From contig JAGI01000002.1 in the NCBI GenBank assembly GCA_000526575.1, positions 868,001 through 932,000 of the forward strand: 64,000 nucleotides of DNA, in the 5' to 3' direction. The notes under the pieces are model-generated. The model saw only the letters and a program-made list of their open reading frames with translations. It did not search any database and was not told the DNA's origin. Below, piece after piece: positions 43,658 through 52,008 of the stretch. Source of the DNA: Clostridium sp. 12(A) (lineage in GTDB: Bacteria; Bacillota; Clostridia; Lachnospirales; Lachnospiraceae). A program made the position numbers and the translations under genes. Within the stretch, counting starts at the first letter, position 1. Each line of letters opens with the position of its first letter.

Positions 43658-43717
43658 TCTCTTTGCTCCGCCTTTTTAATGGAAAAACAGGGCCGCCCAA
43701 AAAGAGCCGCCCGCATT

Positions 43718-44569
43718 TTACTCTGCTGTTTTTATAGGAAATTCCAAGGTCATGCGTCCAAGCTTTCCGTTTCTATAATCGTCAATCAATATATTGGAGG
43801 CTTTGATCAAGTCGTATTCCCCACCCTTTTGAAGGCAGGCTCTGGCTTTCGCCACCTCTTTCAGTATCTGATACTCATCTTCTGTTTCTATTCCAAACCG
43901 TTCCTTAAGAACATTGGGATAATCCCGTTTTAAGAAACGGATCAGTTCTATGGCAAGTTCGTCTTTATTTAAGATCTGGTCATTAATTGATCCAATAAGG
44001 GCAAGACGGATTCCCACCTGCTGATCCTCAAACCTTGGCCATAAGATTCCAGGAGTATCAAGAAGCTCCAGACTCTTATTCAAACGGATCCACTGGTTGC
44101 CTTTGGTGACTCCCGGTTTATTCCCTGTTTTTGCACAAGCTTTTCCTGCAAAGGAATTGATAAAGGTAGATTTACCTACGTTGGGAATTCCTACAACCAT
44201 GGCACGTACCGGCCGGTTTAAAATTCCCCTTCTTCGGTCTCTTTCTATCTTTTCCTTACAAGCTTCCTGAACCACACCATTAATCTGCTTAAGACCTGAG
44301 CCGCTCTTTGAGTTGACCTTAACCACATGAAAACCCTGAGCCTCAAAATATTCTGTCCATGCATTGTTATAGCGCTCATCTGCAAGATCTGACTTATTAA
44401 GCAGAACCATACGTGCCTTTCCAGCTCCCAAATCATCGATATCCGGATTTCTGCTGCTTAGGGGCACCCTCGCGTCCACAAGCTCAATAATCAGATCGAT
44501 TAATTTGATGTCTTCTTTCATAGCCCTTTTGGCTTTGGTCATATGACCTGGATACCATTGTATATTCAT
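43718..44569 (-). CDS. rbgA: Ribosome biogenesis GTPase RbgA (YlqF)
   Basis: Circularly permuted GTPase for late 50S assembly. In the 283 residues the G4 motif NKSDLAD comes before G1 GIPNVGKST, G2 and G3 DTPGILWPR, proving the permuted order. The N-terminal WYPGHMTKAKR is the family signature. The C-terminal ANTAR-like helical domain ends in the basic tail. It lies nine bases after lepB. Confidence 0.97.
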   Translation of the reverse strand: MNIQWYPGHMTKAKRAMKEDIKLIDLIIELVDARVPLSSRNPDIDDLGAGKARMVLLNKSDLADERYNNAWTEYFEAQGFHVVKVNSKSGSGLKQINGVVQEACKEKIERDRRRGILNRPVRAMVVGIPNVGKSTFINSFAGKACAKTGNKPGVTKGNQWIRLNKSLELLDTPGILWPRFEDQQVGIRLALIGSINDQILNKDELAIELIRFLKRDYPNVLKERFGIETEDEYQILKEVAKARACLQKGGEYDLIKASNILIDDYRNGKLGRMTLEFPIKTAE

Positions 44570-44578
44570 AACATTCCT

Positions 44579-45130
44579 CTATTTCGAACGAATTAATTCC
44601 ATCTTTACCAACGGCAGCATACGAAACCAGACCTTACCCTGAATCTGACTGCTGCTTACATTACCGATATTAGCAAATCGGCTGTCCTCACTGCTGTCTC
44701 TGTTATCTCCCAGCAGAAAGTATTCTTCTTCTCCCAGCTTTACTGGTTTTTCCGCCAGTCCAGCTAAAGATACCCGGCCAAGACCTGCCGGTTGTTTTAA
44801 TTTCTCACCATCAATGTAGATCTCTTCATTTTTAATCTGCACGGTTTCACCCGGCAATCCTATGACTCGTTTTACATTCATCTTGCGGTCTTCTCTTTGA
44901 AACACCACCACATCAAATCTGCCGGGATGTCCAAAATCATAAGCAAGACGGTCCATCAACACCACATCATCTGAAGAAAGAAGGGGATACATGGAATGCC
45001 CTGCAATTACAATCTGTGTTCCCAAAGAATAAACCAGAAACCATGCAAACGCGATTACTACAACAATATCAACAATCCAGTTGATTACATGACGGAGCTT
45101 ATTATTGTCATCACTGTGATAAAATTCCAT
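44579..45130 (-). CDS. lepB: Signal peptidase I
   Basis: Membrane-bound serine protease that removes signal peptides. From ATG 45130 the 183 residues have one N-terminal span (WIVDIVVVIAFAWFLVYSLG), the catalytic serine in GHSMYPLL, the lysine in KMNVKRVIGLPGE, and the box E motif GDNRDSSEDSR. The frame extending to 45163 uses a TTG and is less likely than the ATG after GGGGTG. It lies between rplS and rbgA as in many Clostridia. Confidence 0.95.
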   Translation of the reverse strand: MEFYHSDDNNKLRHVINWIVDIVVVIAFAWFLVYSLGTQIVIAGHSMYPLLSSDDVVLMDRLAYDFGHPGRFDVVVFQREDRKMNVKRVIGLPGETVQIKNEEIYIDGEKLKQPAGLGRVSLAGLAEKPVKLGEEEYFLLGDNRDSSEDSRFANIGNVSSSQIQGKVWFRMLPLVKMELIRSK

Positions 45131-45193
45131 ACCAAACACCCCATCTACTAAAGAAAGGGACAATTTGCATTGTCCCCCTCGCCTGTTCCGGAA

Positions 45194-45541
45194 TTATTTA
45201 ACTAATTCTTTAACCTTAGCAGCTTTACCGATTCTGTCTCTTAAGTAGTTCAGTTTAGCTCTTCTTACTTTACCCTTTCTTACAACTTCAATGTTGTCTA
45301 CAGAAGGGGAATGTAATGGCCAGGTCTTCTCAACGCCGATACCGTTAGAATTCTTTCTTACGGTAAATGTTTCTCTGGCGCCGCCGTTCTGTCTCTTAAT
45401 AACGGTTCCTTCGAAAATCTGGATTCTTTCACGGCTTCCCTCTTTGATCTTGTTAAATACTTTAACAGTATCTCCAACGTGGAAAACCGGTACGGTCTGC
45501 TTTAACTGTGCTGCTTCGATATTCTTAATAATTTCGTTCAT
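45194..45541 (-). CDS. rplS: 50S ribosomal protein L19
   Basis: 115-residue L19 located at the subunit interface. It shows the standard [48 protein letters not shown] and a C-terminal [23 protein letters not shown] lies seven bases before the ATG. It has its own promoter about 95 bases upstream, in addition to read-through from trmD. Confidence 0.98.
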   Translation of the reverse strand: MNEIIKNIEAAQLKQTVPVFHVGDTVKVFNKIKEGSRERIQIFEGTVIKRQNGGARETFTVRKNSNGIGVEKTWPLHSPSVDNIEVVRKGKVRRAKLNYLRDRIGKAAKVKELVK

Positions 45542-45636
45542 TGTGTGAACCTCCTTGATTTTTATTTGATGTTCTTAATACTTCATACGAAAAATCCGTA
45601 ACAGAGGAACATCTCCTTTTCATCACAACATTTTGT

Positions 45637-45665
45637 ATTTTATCATAAAGGACTAGGGATTGCAA
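45637..45665 (-). promoter_or_regulatory. Promoter and leader of rplS
   Basis: Minus-strand -35 TTGCAA (45660-45665), 17-base spacer, -10 TAAAAT (45637-45642). An inverted repeat AAAGGAC/GTCCTTT overlaps the promoter and may be the trmD-side terminator or an operator. The roughly 90-base leader contains small stems (AGGA/TCCT, ACGG/CGT). L19 leaders are a known Firmicute autoregulatory class, but I cannot confirm a match. Confidence 0.6.
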
Positions 45666-45682
45666 GTCCTTTCTTTCTTAAA

Positions 45683-46429
45683 TTATACCCGGTTTTCCCG
45701 CTCATTTTCAAGGTTTTTCAAATATTCTGCTTCTTTTTTTGAGAGGACTGCCCCCTCCAAAAGATCAGGTCTGCGCTCTAAGGTCCGCTTGATGGATTGT
45801 TCTCTTCTCCAGGCATCAATATTCTTATGGTGACCGGACAAAAGAACCTCTGGAACCTTTAAGCCCTTATACTCTTCCGGGCGGGTATACTGGGGATACT
45901 CTAACAGGTTATCGTGAAAGGATTCAAATTCTGCTGAGGTATCGTTATTTAATACTCCAGGAATCAGGCGGGAGATACAATCAATCATAACCATGGCAGG
46001 CAGCTCCCCACCAGTGAGCACGTAGTCTCCAATGGACAAATAATCCGTAGCAATCAGTTCCAGAGCTCTTTCATCGATGCCTTCATAATGGCCGCATAGA
46101 AAAACAAGATCCTCTTCCTTCGCCAGCTCTTGTGCAATCTTCTGGTTAAAAACTTTCCCCTGGGGAGTCATATAGATGACACGGGGTTTTTTACCGATTT
46201 TTTCGCACAGATCTTCATAAGCGTCACAGATGGGCATGGGCTGCATGACCATTCCTGCTCCGCCGCCGTAAGGGTAATCATCCACATGGCGATGCTTGTC
46301 CGTAGAATATTCCCGGATATCAATGGCCTCTATGGAAAGCAGCCCTTTTTCAGCTGCTCTGCCGATGATGCTGGTATGAAGTCCATTTAAGACCATTTCC
46401 GGAAACAGGGTCAATATATGATAATTCAT
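45683..46429 (-). CDS. trmD: tRNA (guanine-N1-)-methyltransferase TrmD
   Basis: Forms m1G37 in tRNAs to prevent frameshifting. The 248 residues carry the SPOUT trefoil-knot segments VIYMTPQGKVFNQ, FLCGHYEGIDER and SIGDYVLTGGELPAMVMID, with the N-terminal YHILTLFPEMV. Follows rimM by 18 bases in the conserved rpsP-rimM-trmD-rplS order. Confidence 0.98.
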   Translation of the reverse strand: MNYHILTLFPEMVLNGLHTSIIGRAAEKGLLSIEAIDIREYSTDKHRHVDDYPYGGGAGMVMQPMPICDAYEDLCEKIGKKPRVIYMTPQGKVFNQKIAQELAKEEDLVFLCGHYEGIDERALELIATDYLSIGDYVLTGGELPAMVMIDCISRLIPGVLNNDTSAEFESFHDNLLEYPQYTRPEEYKGLKVPEVLLSGHHKNIDAWRREQSIKRTLERRPDLLEGAVLSKKEAEYLKNLENERENRV

Positions 46430-46447
46430 TTGCTTTACTCCTCTGCT

Positions 46448-46957
46448 TTAATCCAGAAGGCCGTCCATGATGTGGACCGTAATAATTCCTTCTTCTAAAT
46501 CCACCCCAAGAACACATTCCTTGATTGCAGGAAGCAGGACGTCTTTCCCTTCCCCGGTTCTTACTTCATAGACATCATTGGCTCCTGTTTTTATCACATC
46601 AGTCAAAGTACCAAATTCTGCTCCATCCTCAGTAACCACGCGCAGTCCAATGAGATCAATGATAAAATTCTCATCCGGACCAAGTTTTACCGCCTGGTCT
46701 CTGGATATCAGCAGATCTTTGCCCTTATATTTTTCGATTTCATCAATGGAATCAAATCCTTTAAATTTAAGGATGACCATATTCTTAAAAAACTTAACAC
46801 CCTGTATTTCCAGATCCATGTGTTCCCGTCCTGCATCTAACATTACCTTTTTTAAGGATTTAAAACGGGCGGGGTCATCTGTGGTTGGAAAAACCTTTAC
46901 TTCTCCCTTTACTCCGTGGGTAGAAGAAATTACACCGACTCTCAACAAATTTTCCAT
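46448..46957 (-). CDS. rimM: Ribosome maturation factor RimM
   Basis: 30S assembly factor that binds S19. From ATG 46957, 169 residues: N-terminal beta-barrel with [21 protein letters not shown] and C-terminal PRC-barrel with [13 protein letters not shown] and [21 protein letters not shown] sits six bases before the ATG; the TTG at 46978 is not needed. Confidence 0.96.
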   Translation of the reverse strand: MENLLRVGVISSTHGVKGEVKVFPTTDDPARFKSLKKVMLDAGREHMDLEIQGVKFFKNMVILKFKGFDSIDEIEKYKGKDLLISRDQAVKLGPDENFIIDLIGLRVVTEDGAEFGTLTDVIKTGANDVYEVRTGEGKDVLLPAIKECVLGVDLEEGIITVHIMDGLLD

Positions 46958-47037
46958 CTGTCTCTCCAAATCATACAAAAGAAACCGGATATAGCTACCC
47001 GGCTCATTTCAAGAAATTAAAATGCTTCTTTAAAAGA

Positions 47038-47075
47038 ACAAAAGAAGACCGTCTTCCCGACAGGTCGGCGGTCTT
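47038..47075 (-). terminator. Intercistronic hairpin between khpA and rimM
   Basis: AAGACCG pairs with CGGTCTT, with an inner CCGA/TCGG stem and a short bulge, followed by CTTTTG on the minus strand. It lies just after the khpA stop. Since rimM-trmD have no other obvious promoter, it is probably a partial terminator giving less rimM/trmD than rpsP. Confidence 0.65.
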
Positions 47076-47081
47076 TTATGA

Positions 47082-47318
47082 TTACTGTATTTCTACAGTA
47101 ACCTTTTTGTCTTCTTTGGAAGCTGCTGCTTTTATGACAGAACGAATCGCTTTTGCAATTCTACCCTGTTTGCCAATAACCTTACCCATATCGGAAGGTG
47201 CAACCGTAAGCTCAAGGACAATTTCATCATCCTTTACAGTCTCAGTAACAGCAACCTGATCAGGATTATCAACCAGTGCTCTTGCAATTACTTCTACTAA
47301 TTCTTTCATATGCTTCAC
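47082..47318 (-). CDS. khpA: KH-domain RNA-binding protein KhpA (YlqC)
   Basis: 78-residue single KH domain; GKVIGKQGRIAKAIRSVI contains the GxxG loop (GKQG). KhpA partners with KhpB as a global RNA binder affecting cell-wall growth in related Firmicutes. The gene is in its standard place between rpsP and rimM, six bases after rpsP. Confidence 0.94.
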   Translation of the reverse strand: MKHMKELVEVIARALVDNPDQVAVTETVKDDEIVLELTVAPSDMGKVIGKQGRIAKAIRSVIKAAASKEDKKVTVEIQ

Positions 47319-47324
47319 CTCTCA

Positions 47325-47567
47325 CTACTGGATACCGGCGATCTTTAAAAGCTTGCTTACAACTTCTGTTGGCTGAGCACCTGTTGCCAACCACTTTTTA
47401 GCGTTCTCTTCGTCAAACTTGATTACGCTTGGTTCTGTGGTAGGATCATAGTAACCAATTTCTTCGATAAATCTACCATCTCTGGGAGATCTGGAATCTG
47501 CAACTACAATTCTATAAAAAGGAGCCTTTTTCTGACCCATTCTTTTTAATCTCATCTTTACTGCCAT
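47325..47567 (-). CDS. rpsP: 30S ribosomal protein S16
   Basis: 80-residue S16 with [36 protein letters not shown] and [12 protein letters not shown]. The start is ATG 47567, nine bases after GGAGGTG; the alternative GTG at 47579 is part of that ribosome-binding site. Confidence 0.98.
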   Translation of the reverse strand: MAVKMRLKRMGQKKAPFYRIVVADSRSPRDGRFIEEIGYYDPTTEPSVIKFDEENAKKWLATGAQPTEVVSKLLKIAGIQ

Positions 47568-47650
47568 TTTGAAATTCACCTCCTTAAATCTATATTTTAA
47601 AGCTATATATAGCGAACGCAGGAATCTGCCTTGCTAACTTCTAAGTAATA

Positions 47651-49003
47651 TTAAAACGGTAATTTCAGTTTACCAAGTAATCCGCCTCCATGACGCTTGC
47701 CGCCGCCCATCATTCCCGGAAGCTGCTTCATCATCTTCTTCATCTGGTCAAACTGTTTGACGATTCGGTTTACCTCACTGATATCCACTCCGGCACCCTT
47801 TGCCACTCGCTGCTTTCTGGAAGCATTCTTCATGAGTTCAGGGGTGGTCCGTTCCTTGGTCGTCATGGAAAGAATAATCGCTTCTACGCGGTCCATGGCT
47901 TTTTCGTCAAAATCAACGTCTTTTAATTGTCCCATACCAGGCATCATGCTCATAATACTGGCCATGCCGCCCATATTCTTGATCTGGCTCATCTGATCTA
48001 AAAAGTCGTTGTAATCAAACTCTGCTTTCCGGATCTTCTGGGACAACTCTTTTGCCTTTTCTTCATCCACCTGGCTTTCTGCCTTTTCAATGAGAGAAAG
48101 AATATCTCCCATACCAAGGATTCTTGACGCCATACGGTCGGGGTAAAACTGTTCCAAATCCGAAAGCTTCTCTCCCATACCTACATAAAGCACCGGCTTA
48201 CCGGTTACGGCACGGATGGAAAGGGCTGCTCCGCCTCTGGTATCACCATCAAGCTTAGTGACAATAACACCGTCAATCCCAATCTTATCATTGAACATTC
48301 CAGCAACATTCACTGCGTCCTGTCCCGTCATGGCATCGACCACAAGAATCGTCTGATCTACCTCGATGGCCTCTTTGATTTCAATCAGCTCATTCATCAT
48401 GTCTTCATCAATATGAAGACGTCCAGCCGTATCAAGAATTACTACATTCTGGTCATTCTTGGCTGCTGATGCAATGGCTGCTTTAGCGATATCAACAGGC
48501 TTATGGTTTTCACCCATGGAGAATACCGGTACACCCTGCTTTTCTCCGTTGATCTGCAGCTGCTTAATCGCAGCCGGACGATATACGTCACAAGCAACAA
48601 GAACAGGTTTTCTGCCTTTTGCCTTTAGCTTACCGGCAATTTTAGCAGTTGTCGTGGTTTTACCGGCACCCTGAAGACCAGCCATTAAAATTACGGTCAT
48701 ATCACTGGCCGGCTTTAACTGGATCTCCGTGGTTTCAGAACCCATTAAGTTGATCAATTCTTCGTTTACAATCTTTATTACCATCTGTCCCGGAGTCAGA
48801 CTGTTCTGGACATCTTGTCCAATGGCCCGCTCCTGCACAGCGCTGATAAACTGTTTTACAACCTTAAAGCTTACGTCGGCTTCGAGTAAAGCCATCTTAA
48901 CTTCTTTAAGGGCTGTTTTTACGTCGGCTTCAGACAAACGTCCTTTGCCTCTTAAATTTTTAAATACATTTTGTAATTTATCGGATAAGCTCTCAAAAGC
49001 CAT
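47651..49003 (-). CDS. ffh: Signal recognition particle protein Ffh
   Basis: SRP54-type GTPase that targets nascent membrane proteins. The 450 residues are in the order N domain (1-~85), G domain with AGLQGAGKTTT, DVYRPAAIKQL, DTAGRLHID and TKLDGDTRGGAAL, and methionine-rich M domain from ~300 with MMPGMGQL and FDQMKKMMKQLPGMMGGG. It starts 11 bases after ylxM. The partner FtsY and the SRP RNA are not in the window. Confidence 0.98.
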   Translation of the reverse strand: MAFESLSDKLQNVFKNLRGKGRLSEADVKTALKEVKMALLEADVSFKVVKQFISAVQERAIGQDVQNSLTPGQMVIKIVNEELINLMGSETTEIQLKPASDMTVILMAGLQGAGKTTTTAKIAGKLKAKGRKPVLVACDVYRPAAIKQLQINGEKQGVPVFSMGENHKPVDIAKAAIASAAKNDQNVVILDTAGRLHIDEDMMNELIEIKEAIEVDQTILVVDAMTGQDAVNVAGMFNDKIGIDGVIVTKLDGDTRGGAALSIRAVTGKPVLYVGMGEKLSDLEQFYPDRMASRILGMGDILSLIEKAESQVDEEKAKELSQKIRKAEFDYNDFLDQMSQIKNMGGMASIMSMMPGMGQLKDVDFDEKAMDRVEAIILSMTTKERTTPELMKNASRKQRVAKGAGVDISEVNRIVKQFDQMKKMMKQLPGMMGGGKRHGGGLLGKLKLPF

Positions 49004-49014
49004 CTAACGCCCTC

Positions 49015-49365
49015 CTAATGAGCTTCCAGCTCAATGATTTCGCCCGATATCTCTTTGATGCGATGGATCAGTTCCATGTCTCTTTTCTCAGAGAATTCTT
49101 TGGTCAGGCTCTGGATTTCTCTTGCCAGTTTTTTTGTGCGTTCAAACTTATCTACCAGATGAAGCTTTTCTTCGTAACCTTCCAGAATCTTATTGCACCG
49201 CTTAATGAGGTCATGTACCCCCTGGCGGCTGATTCCCTGTTCTTCTGCAATCTCACTTAAAGACAGATCATAAAATACCACATCTTCATAGATATGTCTT
49301 TGATGCTCCGTCAAAAGCGCTCCATAGAAATCGTACAGAAGTCCCTGTCTTGCAATCTTTTCCAT
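49015..49365 (-). CDS. ylxM: YlxM/p13-like DNA-binding protein
   Basis: 116-residue helix-turn-helix protein (YDLSLSEIAEEQGISRQGVHDLI) that precedes ffh in most Firmicutes and is thought to influence SRP genes. The start is ATG 49365 (MEKIARQGLLYDFYG). A consensus promoter ends just 15 bases upstream, so the mRNA leader would be only about 8-9 bases, and the frame extending to 49443 would run through that promoter. Confidence 0.92.
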   Translation of the reverse strand: MEKIARQGLLYDFYGALLTEHQRHIYEDVVFYDLSLSEIAEEQGISRQGVHDLIKRCNKILEGYEEKLHLVDKFERTKKLAREIQSLTKEFSEKRDMELIHRIKEISGEIIELEAH

Positions 49366-49380
49366 ATCATCACCTGTGAT

Positions 49381-49409
49381 ATCATACAATAATTTTCGGC
49401 AGGTGTCAA
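49381..49409 (-). promoter_or_regulatory. Consensus promoter of the ylxM-ffh-rpsP operon
   Basis: Minus-strand -35 TTGACA (49404-49409), 17-base spacer, -10 TATGAT (49381-49386). It drives the ribosome/SRP operon. An AGGTG ribosome-binding site lies at the expected very 5' end of the transcript. Confidence 0.85.
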
Positions 49410-49450
49410 GTGTTTTTTCTTTACACCCTGTTATCAGGCACAACGATACT

Positions 49451-50128
49451 TTACTGCCGAAGAGGAGATGCCAAAAATTTCTTTATAATATAGTAAAGCT
49501 TCTCACTGTGGACGATATAGCTTCCATGGCCTTCCCTGGGAAGTATCCTCAAAAAACTGTGACGAATCTTTTTCGCAAGATACCGGGTATGAGATTCTTT
49601 TATCATATCCCATTGCCCGGCAAGAATCATAGTTGGTACGGAAATTTTCCCAAGCTCTTTTGCTGTGATCCGGGGCTCTGTCTGAATCATGCGCCTCCTG
49701 TGATCAAAGGTCAGCTTTTCTGTCAATGCAAACAGCTTAAGCCACAAGCGTTTCATTCCCCGGGGATCTGAATTGGCTCCGCATAGGATCAGCTTTTTAA
49801 AAAGGCCGGGATACCGGATTCCAAGTAAAAGCCCCACAATTCCTCCGTCACTGTAGCCGCAAAAATATGGATTTTTAAGATTCAGCTTCCTGGCAAACTC
49901 CGCCACATCCGCTGCCATCTCCTCATAACCAAGTGTTTCCACCCGGCTGCTTTTTCCATGGCACCTTGAATCTAAAAGATAGACGGTATAATCCTGACTT
50001 AGCTTATTGGCTGTTTCCCGAAAGATACGATGATCCTGAGCATTGCCATGAACCAGTACAATGGCTGGCCCCCTTCCCGAAACCTCATAATACAGTGTGA
50101 CTCCGTTTACATCAATATACACAGACAA
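49451..50128 (-). CDS. Alpha/beta-hydrolase
   Basis: 225-residue alpha/beta-fold hydrolase. An oxyanion-hole motif LVHGNAQDHRIF precedes the nucleophile elbow GYSDGGIVG (Ser), and the catalytic His is in REGHGSYIVHSEK; an Asp lies in LAGQWDMIKES. No signal peptide. Substrate unknown. It follows the VOC gene by five bases and is probably co-transcribed. Confidence 0.85.
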   Translation of the reverse strand: MSVYIDVNGVTLYYEVSGRGPAIVLVHGNAQDHRIFRETANKLSQDYTVYLLDSRCHGKSSRVETLGYEEMAADVAEFARKLNLKNPYFCGYSDGGIVGLLLGIRYPGLFKKLILCGANSDPRGMKRLWLKLFALTEKLTFDHRRRMIQTEPRITAKELGKISVPTMILAGQWDMIKESHTRYLAKKIRHSFLRILPREGHGSYIVHSEKLYYIIKKFLASPLRQ

Positions 50129-50133
50129 TCTCC

Positions 50134-50499
50134 TTATCTGGCAGGAACGATCTCAATCCAGTAACCATCAGGATCACTGATAAAATAGATTCCCATGCCG
50201 GGATTTTCAAAGCAAATGATTCCCATTTCCTTATGCTTTTTATAGAGCTCCTCGTATTCATCCACATGAAAGGCAAGATGGAATTCACATTCTCCTAAAT
50301 TGTAAGGTTCCTTCCGTTCTGTCAGATAAGTAAGCTCCAGGGTGAAATCACTTTTACCATCTCCCAGAAATACAAGCTTAAAGGAACCATCTCCTGCGGT
50401 CTTTTCCCTCACCGGGGTAAGATCCAGTGCCTCTTTGTAAAATTTTAAGCTTTTTTCCAAATCTAATACATTGAAGTTAAAATGGTTGAATTTAATCAT
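50134..50499 (-). CDS. VOC-family (glyoxalase/bleomycin-resistance fold) protein
   Basis: 121 residues with two beta-alpha-beta-beta-beta modules: FNHFNFNVLDLEKSLKFYKEAL at the start and ISDPDGYWIEIVPAR at the end. Candidate metal ligands are His4 or His6, Glu in LELTY, His in FHLAFHV and Glu in WIEIV, similar to lactoylglutathione lyase; enzyme activity is not certain. A large hairpin lies between serS and this gene. Confidence 0.85.
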   Translation of the reverse strand: MIKFNHFNFNVLDLEKSLKFYKEALDLTPVREKTAGDGSFKLVFLGDGKSDFTLELTYLTERKEPYNLGECEFHLAFHVDEYEELYKKHKEMGIICFENPGMGIYFISDPDGYWIEIVPAR

Positions 50500-50523
50500 A
50501 TGATTGATCCTCCTTTTTTAATA

Positions 50524-50579
50524 AGGGCTGCTGCAAAATGAAGCTCTGATTTTTCTCATCAGCATTCTGCAACAGCCCT
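50524..50579 (-). terminator. Large hairpin between serS and the VOC gene
   Basis: AGGGCTGTTGCAGAATG pairs with CATTTTGCAGCAGCCCT (about 17 pairs, two wobbles), with an inner TGAT/ATCA stem. The tail is TTATTAAAAAA, so the T-run is poor. It may be a terminator of limited efficiency or an RNA-stability element. Confidence 0.65.
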
Positions 50580-50591
50580 GTAACTTGGCTA

Positions 50592-51878
50592 TTATTTTGG
50601 CATAATCACTTTGTTACCGCCCATATATGGCTGTAACGCTTCCGGAATTCTTACACTTCCATCAGCCTGTAAATTGTTCTCTAAAAATGCAATCAGCATT
50701 CTTGGAGGAGCTGCAACTGTATTGTTTAATGTATGAGCAAAATACTTGTTTCCATCTTCAGCAGAGACTCTGATTTTCAGTCTTCTTGCCTGAGCATCTC
50801 CTAAGTTAGAGCAGCTTCCTACCTCAAAGTATTTCTTCTGTCTTGGGGACCAGGCTTCCACATCCACAGATTTTACCTTTAAATCGGCAAGATCGCCAGA
50901 GCAGCACTCTAAGGTTCTTACTGGAATATCAAGGGTACGGAATAAGTCAACGGTATTCTGCCACAATTTCTCATACCAATCCATGCTTTCTTCCGGCTTG
51001 CAGACTACGATCATCTCCTGCTTTTCGAACTGGTGGATTCGGTATACGCCTCTTTCTTCCAGACCGTGAGCTCCTTTTTCTTTACGGAAGCAGGGAGAAT
51101 AGCTGGTAAGTGTCTGAGGAAGCTTTGCCTCCGGGAGAATGGTATCAATAAATTTACCAATCATAGAATGCTCGCTGGTACCAATGAGATATAAGTCTTC
51201 GCCTTCAATCTTGTACATCATGGCATCCATCTCAGCAAAGCTCATAACACCAGTTACTACCTCACTGCGGATCATGAAAGGAGGAACACAGTAGGTAAAT
51301 CCACGGTTAATCATAAAGTCTCTTGCATAAGAAATAACAGAGGAATGAAGTCTTGCAATGTCACCCATTAAATAATAAAAACCGTTTCCTGCTACTTTTC
51401 TTGCACTGTCAAGGTCAATGCCGTCAAAGCGTTCCATAATGTCTGTATGGTAAGGAATTTCAAATTCAGGAACGACTGGCTCGCCGTAACGCTGAACTTC
51501 TACGTTCTCACTGTCATCCTTTCCAATTGGTACACTTGGATCGATGATGTTCGGAATGGTCATCATGATTTTTTTGATTTTTTCCTCTAAATCACGTTCC
51601 TTTTCTTCCAGAGATGCCAGATGCTCCGAAGCATCCGTTACTTTTTTCTTAAGCTCTTCTGCTTCCTCTTTCTTGCCCTGTCCCATTAAGGCACCAATCT
51701 GTTTGGAAAGTTTGTTTCGTTCTGCTCTTAAAGCATCCCCTTCCTGCTTCGCTGACCGGTTTTGCTCATCCAGTTCGATGACCTCATCCACTAATGGCAG
51801 CTTGCTGTCCTGAAACTTCTTTTTCATATTTTCCTTTACAATTTCAGGATTTTCTCTTACAAACTTTAAATCTAACAT
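50592..51878 (-). CDS. serS: Seryl-tRNA synthetase
   Basis: Class II synthetase for tRNA-Ser. The 428 residues have the N-terminal antiparallel coiled coil (about 30-105, Lys/Glu-rich) that contacts the tRNA long arm, motif 2 FRKEKGAHGLEERGVYRIHQF (abridged), and motif 3 with NNTVAAPPRMLIAFLEN. GGAGG lies seven bases upstream of the ATG. The 130-base upstream region is too small and lacks the elements for a T-box. Confidence 0.98.
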   Translation of the reverse strand: MLDLKFVRENPEIVKENMKKKFQDSKLPLVDEVIELDEQNRSAKQEGDALRAERNKLSKQIGALMGQGKKEEAEELKKKVTDASEHLASLEEKERDLEEKIKKIMMTIPNIIDPSVPIGKDDSENVEVQRYGEPVVPEFEIPYHTDIMERFDGIDLDSARKVAGNGFYYLMGDIARLHSSVISYARDFMINRGFTYCVPPFMIRSEVVTGVMSFAEMDAMMYKIEGEDLYLIGTSEHSMIGKFIDTILPEAKLPQTLTSYSPCFRKEKGAHGLEERGVYRIHQFEKQEMIVVCKPEESMDWYEKLWQNTVDLFRTLDIPVRTLECCSGDLADLKVKSVDVEAWSPRQKKYFEVGSCSNLGDAQARRLKIRVSAEDGNKYFAHTLNNTVAAPPRMLIAFLENNLQADGSVRIPEALQPYMGGNKVIMPK

Positions 51879-51944
51879 GGTATTCCTCCTGGTTTCTTTT
51901 CAATATTCTTTGCGGAAACAGATCCACATAATAATCTGCCGTTG

Positions 51945-51950
51945 ATTATA
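51945..51950 (-). promoter_or_regulatory. Probable -10 of the serS promoter
   Basis: Perfect minus-strand TATAAT. The corresponding -35 position reads TTTTCT, a weak match lying inside the pdxK terminator hairpin, so promoter and terminator overlap. Confidence 0.5.
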
Positions 51951-51954
51951 CTAC

Positions 51955-51982
51955 AAAAAAAGGGCAAAGAAAAGCCCCTTTT
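51955..51982 (-). terminator. Rho-independent terminator of pdxK
   Basis: AAAAGGGGC pairs with GCCCTTTTT (nine pairs, one wobble), with a T-run reaching 51955. It follows the pdxK stop by about 25 bases. Confidence 0.85.
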
Positions 51983-52008
51983 CCTAAAATTCCCCTTATT
52001 TCATCTCA

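Noticed and set aside
51879-52008. T-box riboswitch upstream of serS
   Set aside because: The space is mostly the pdxK terminator and a short leader; no T-box elements are visible.
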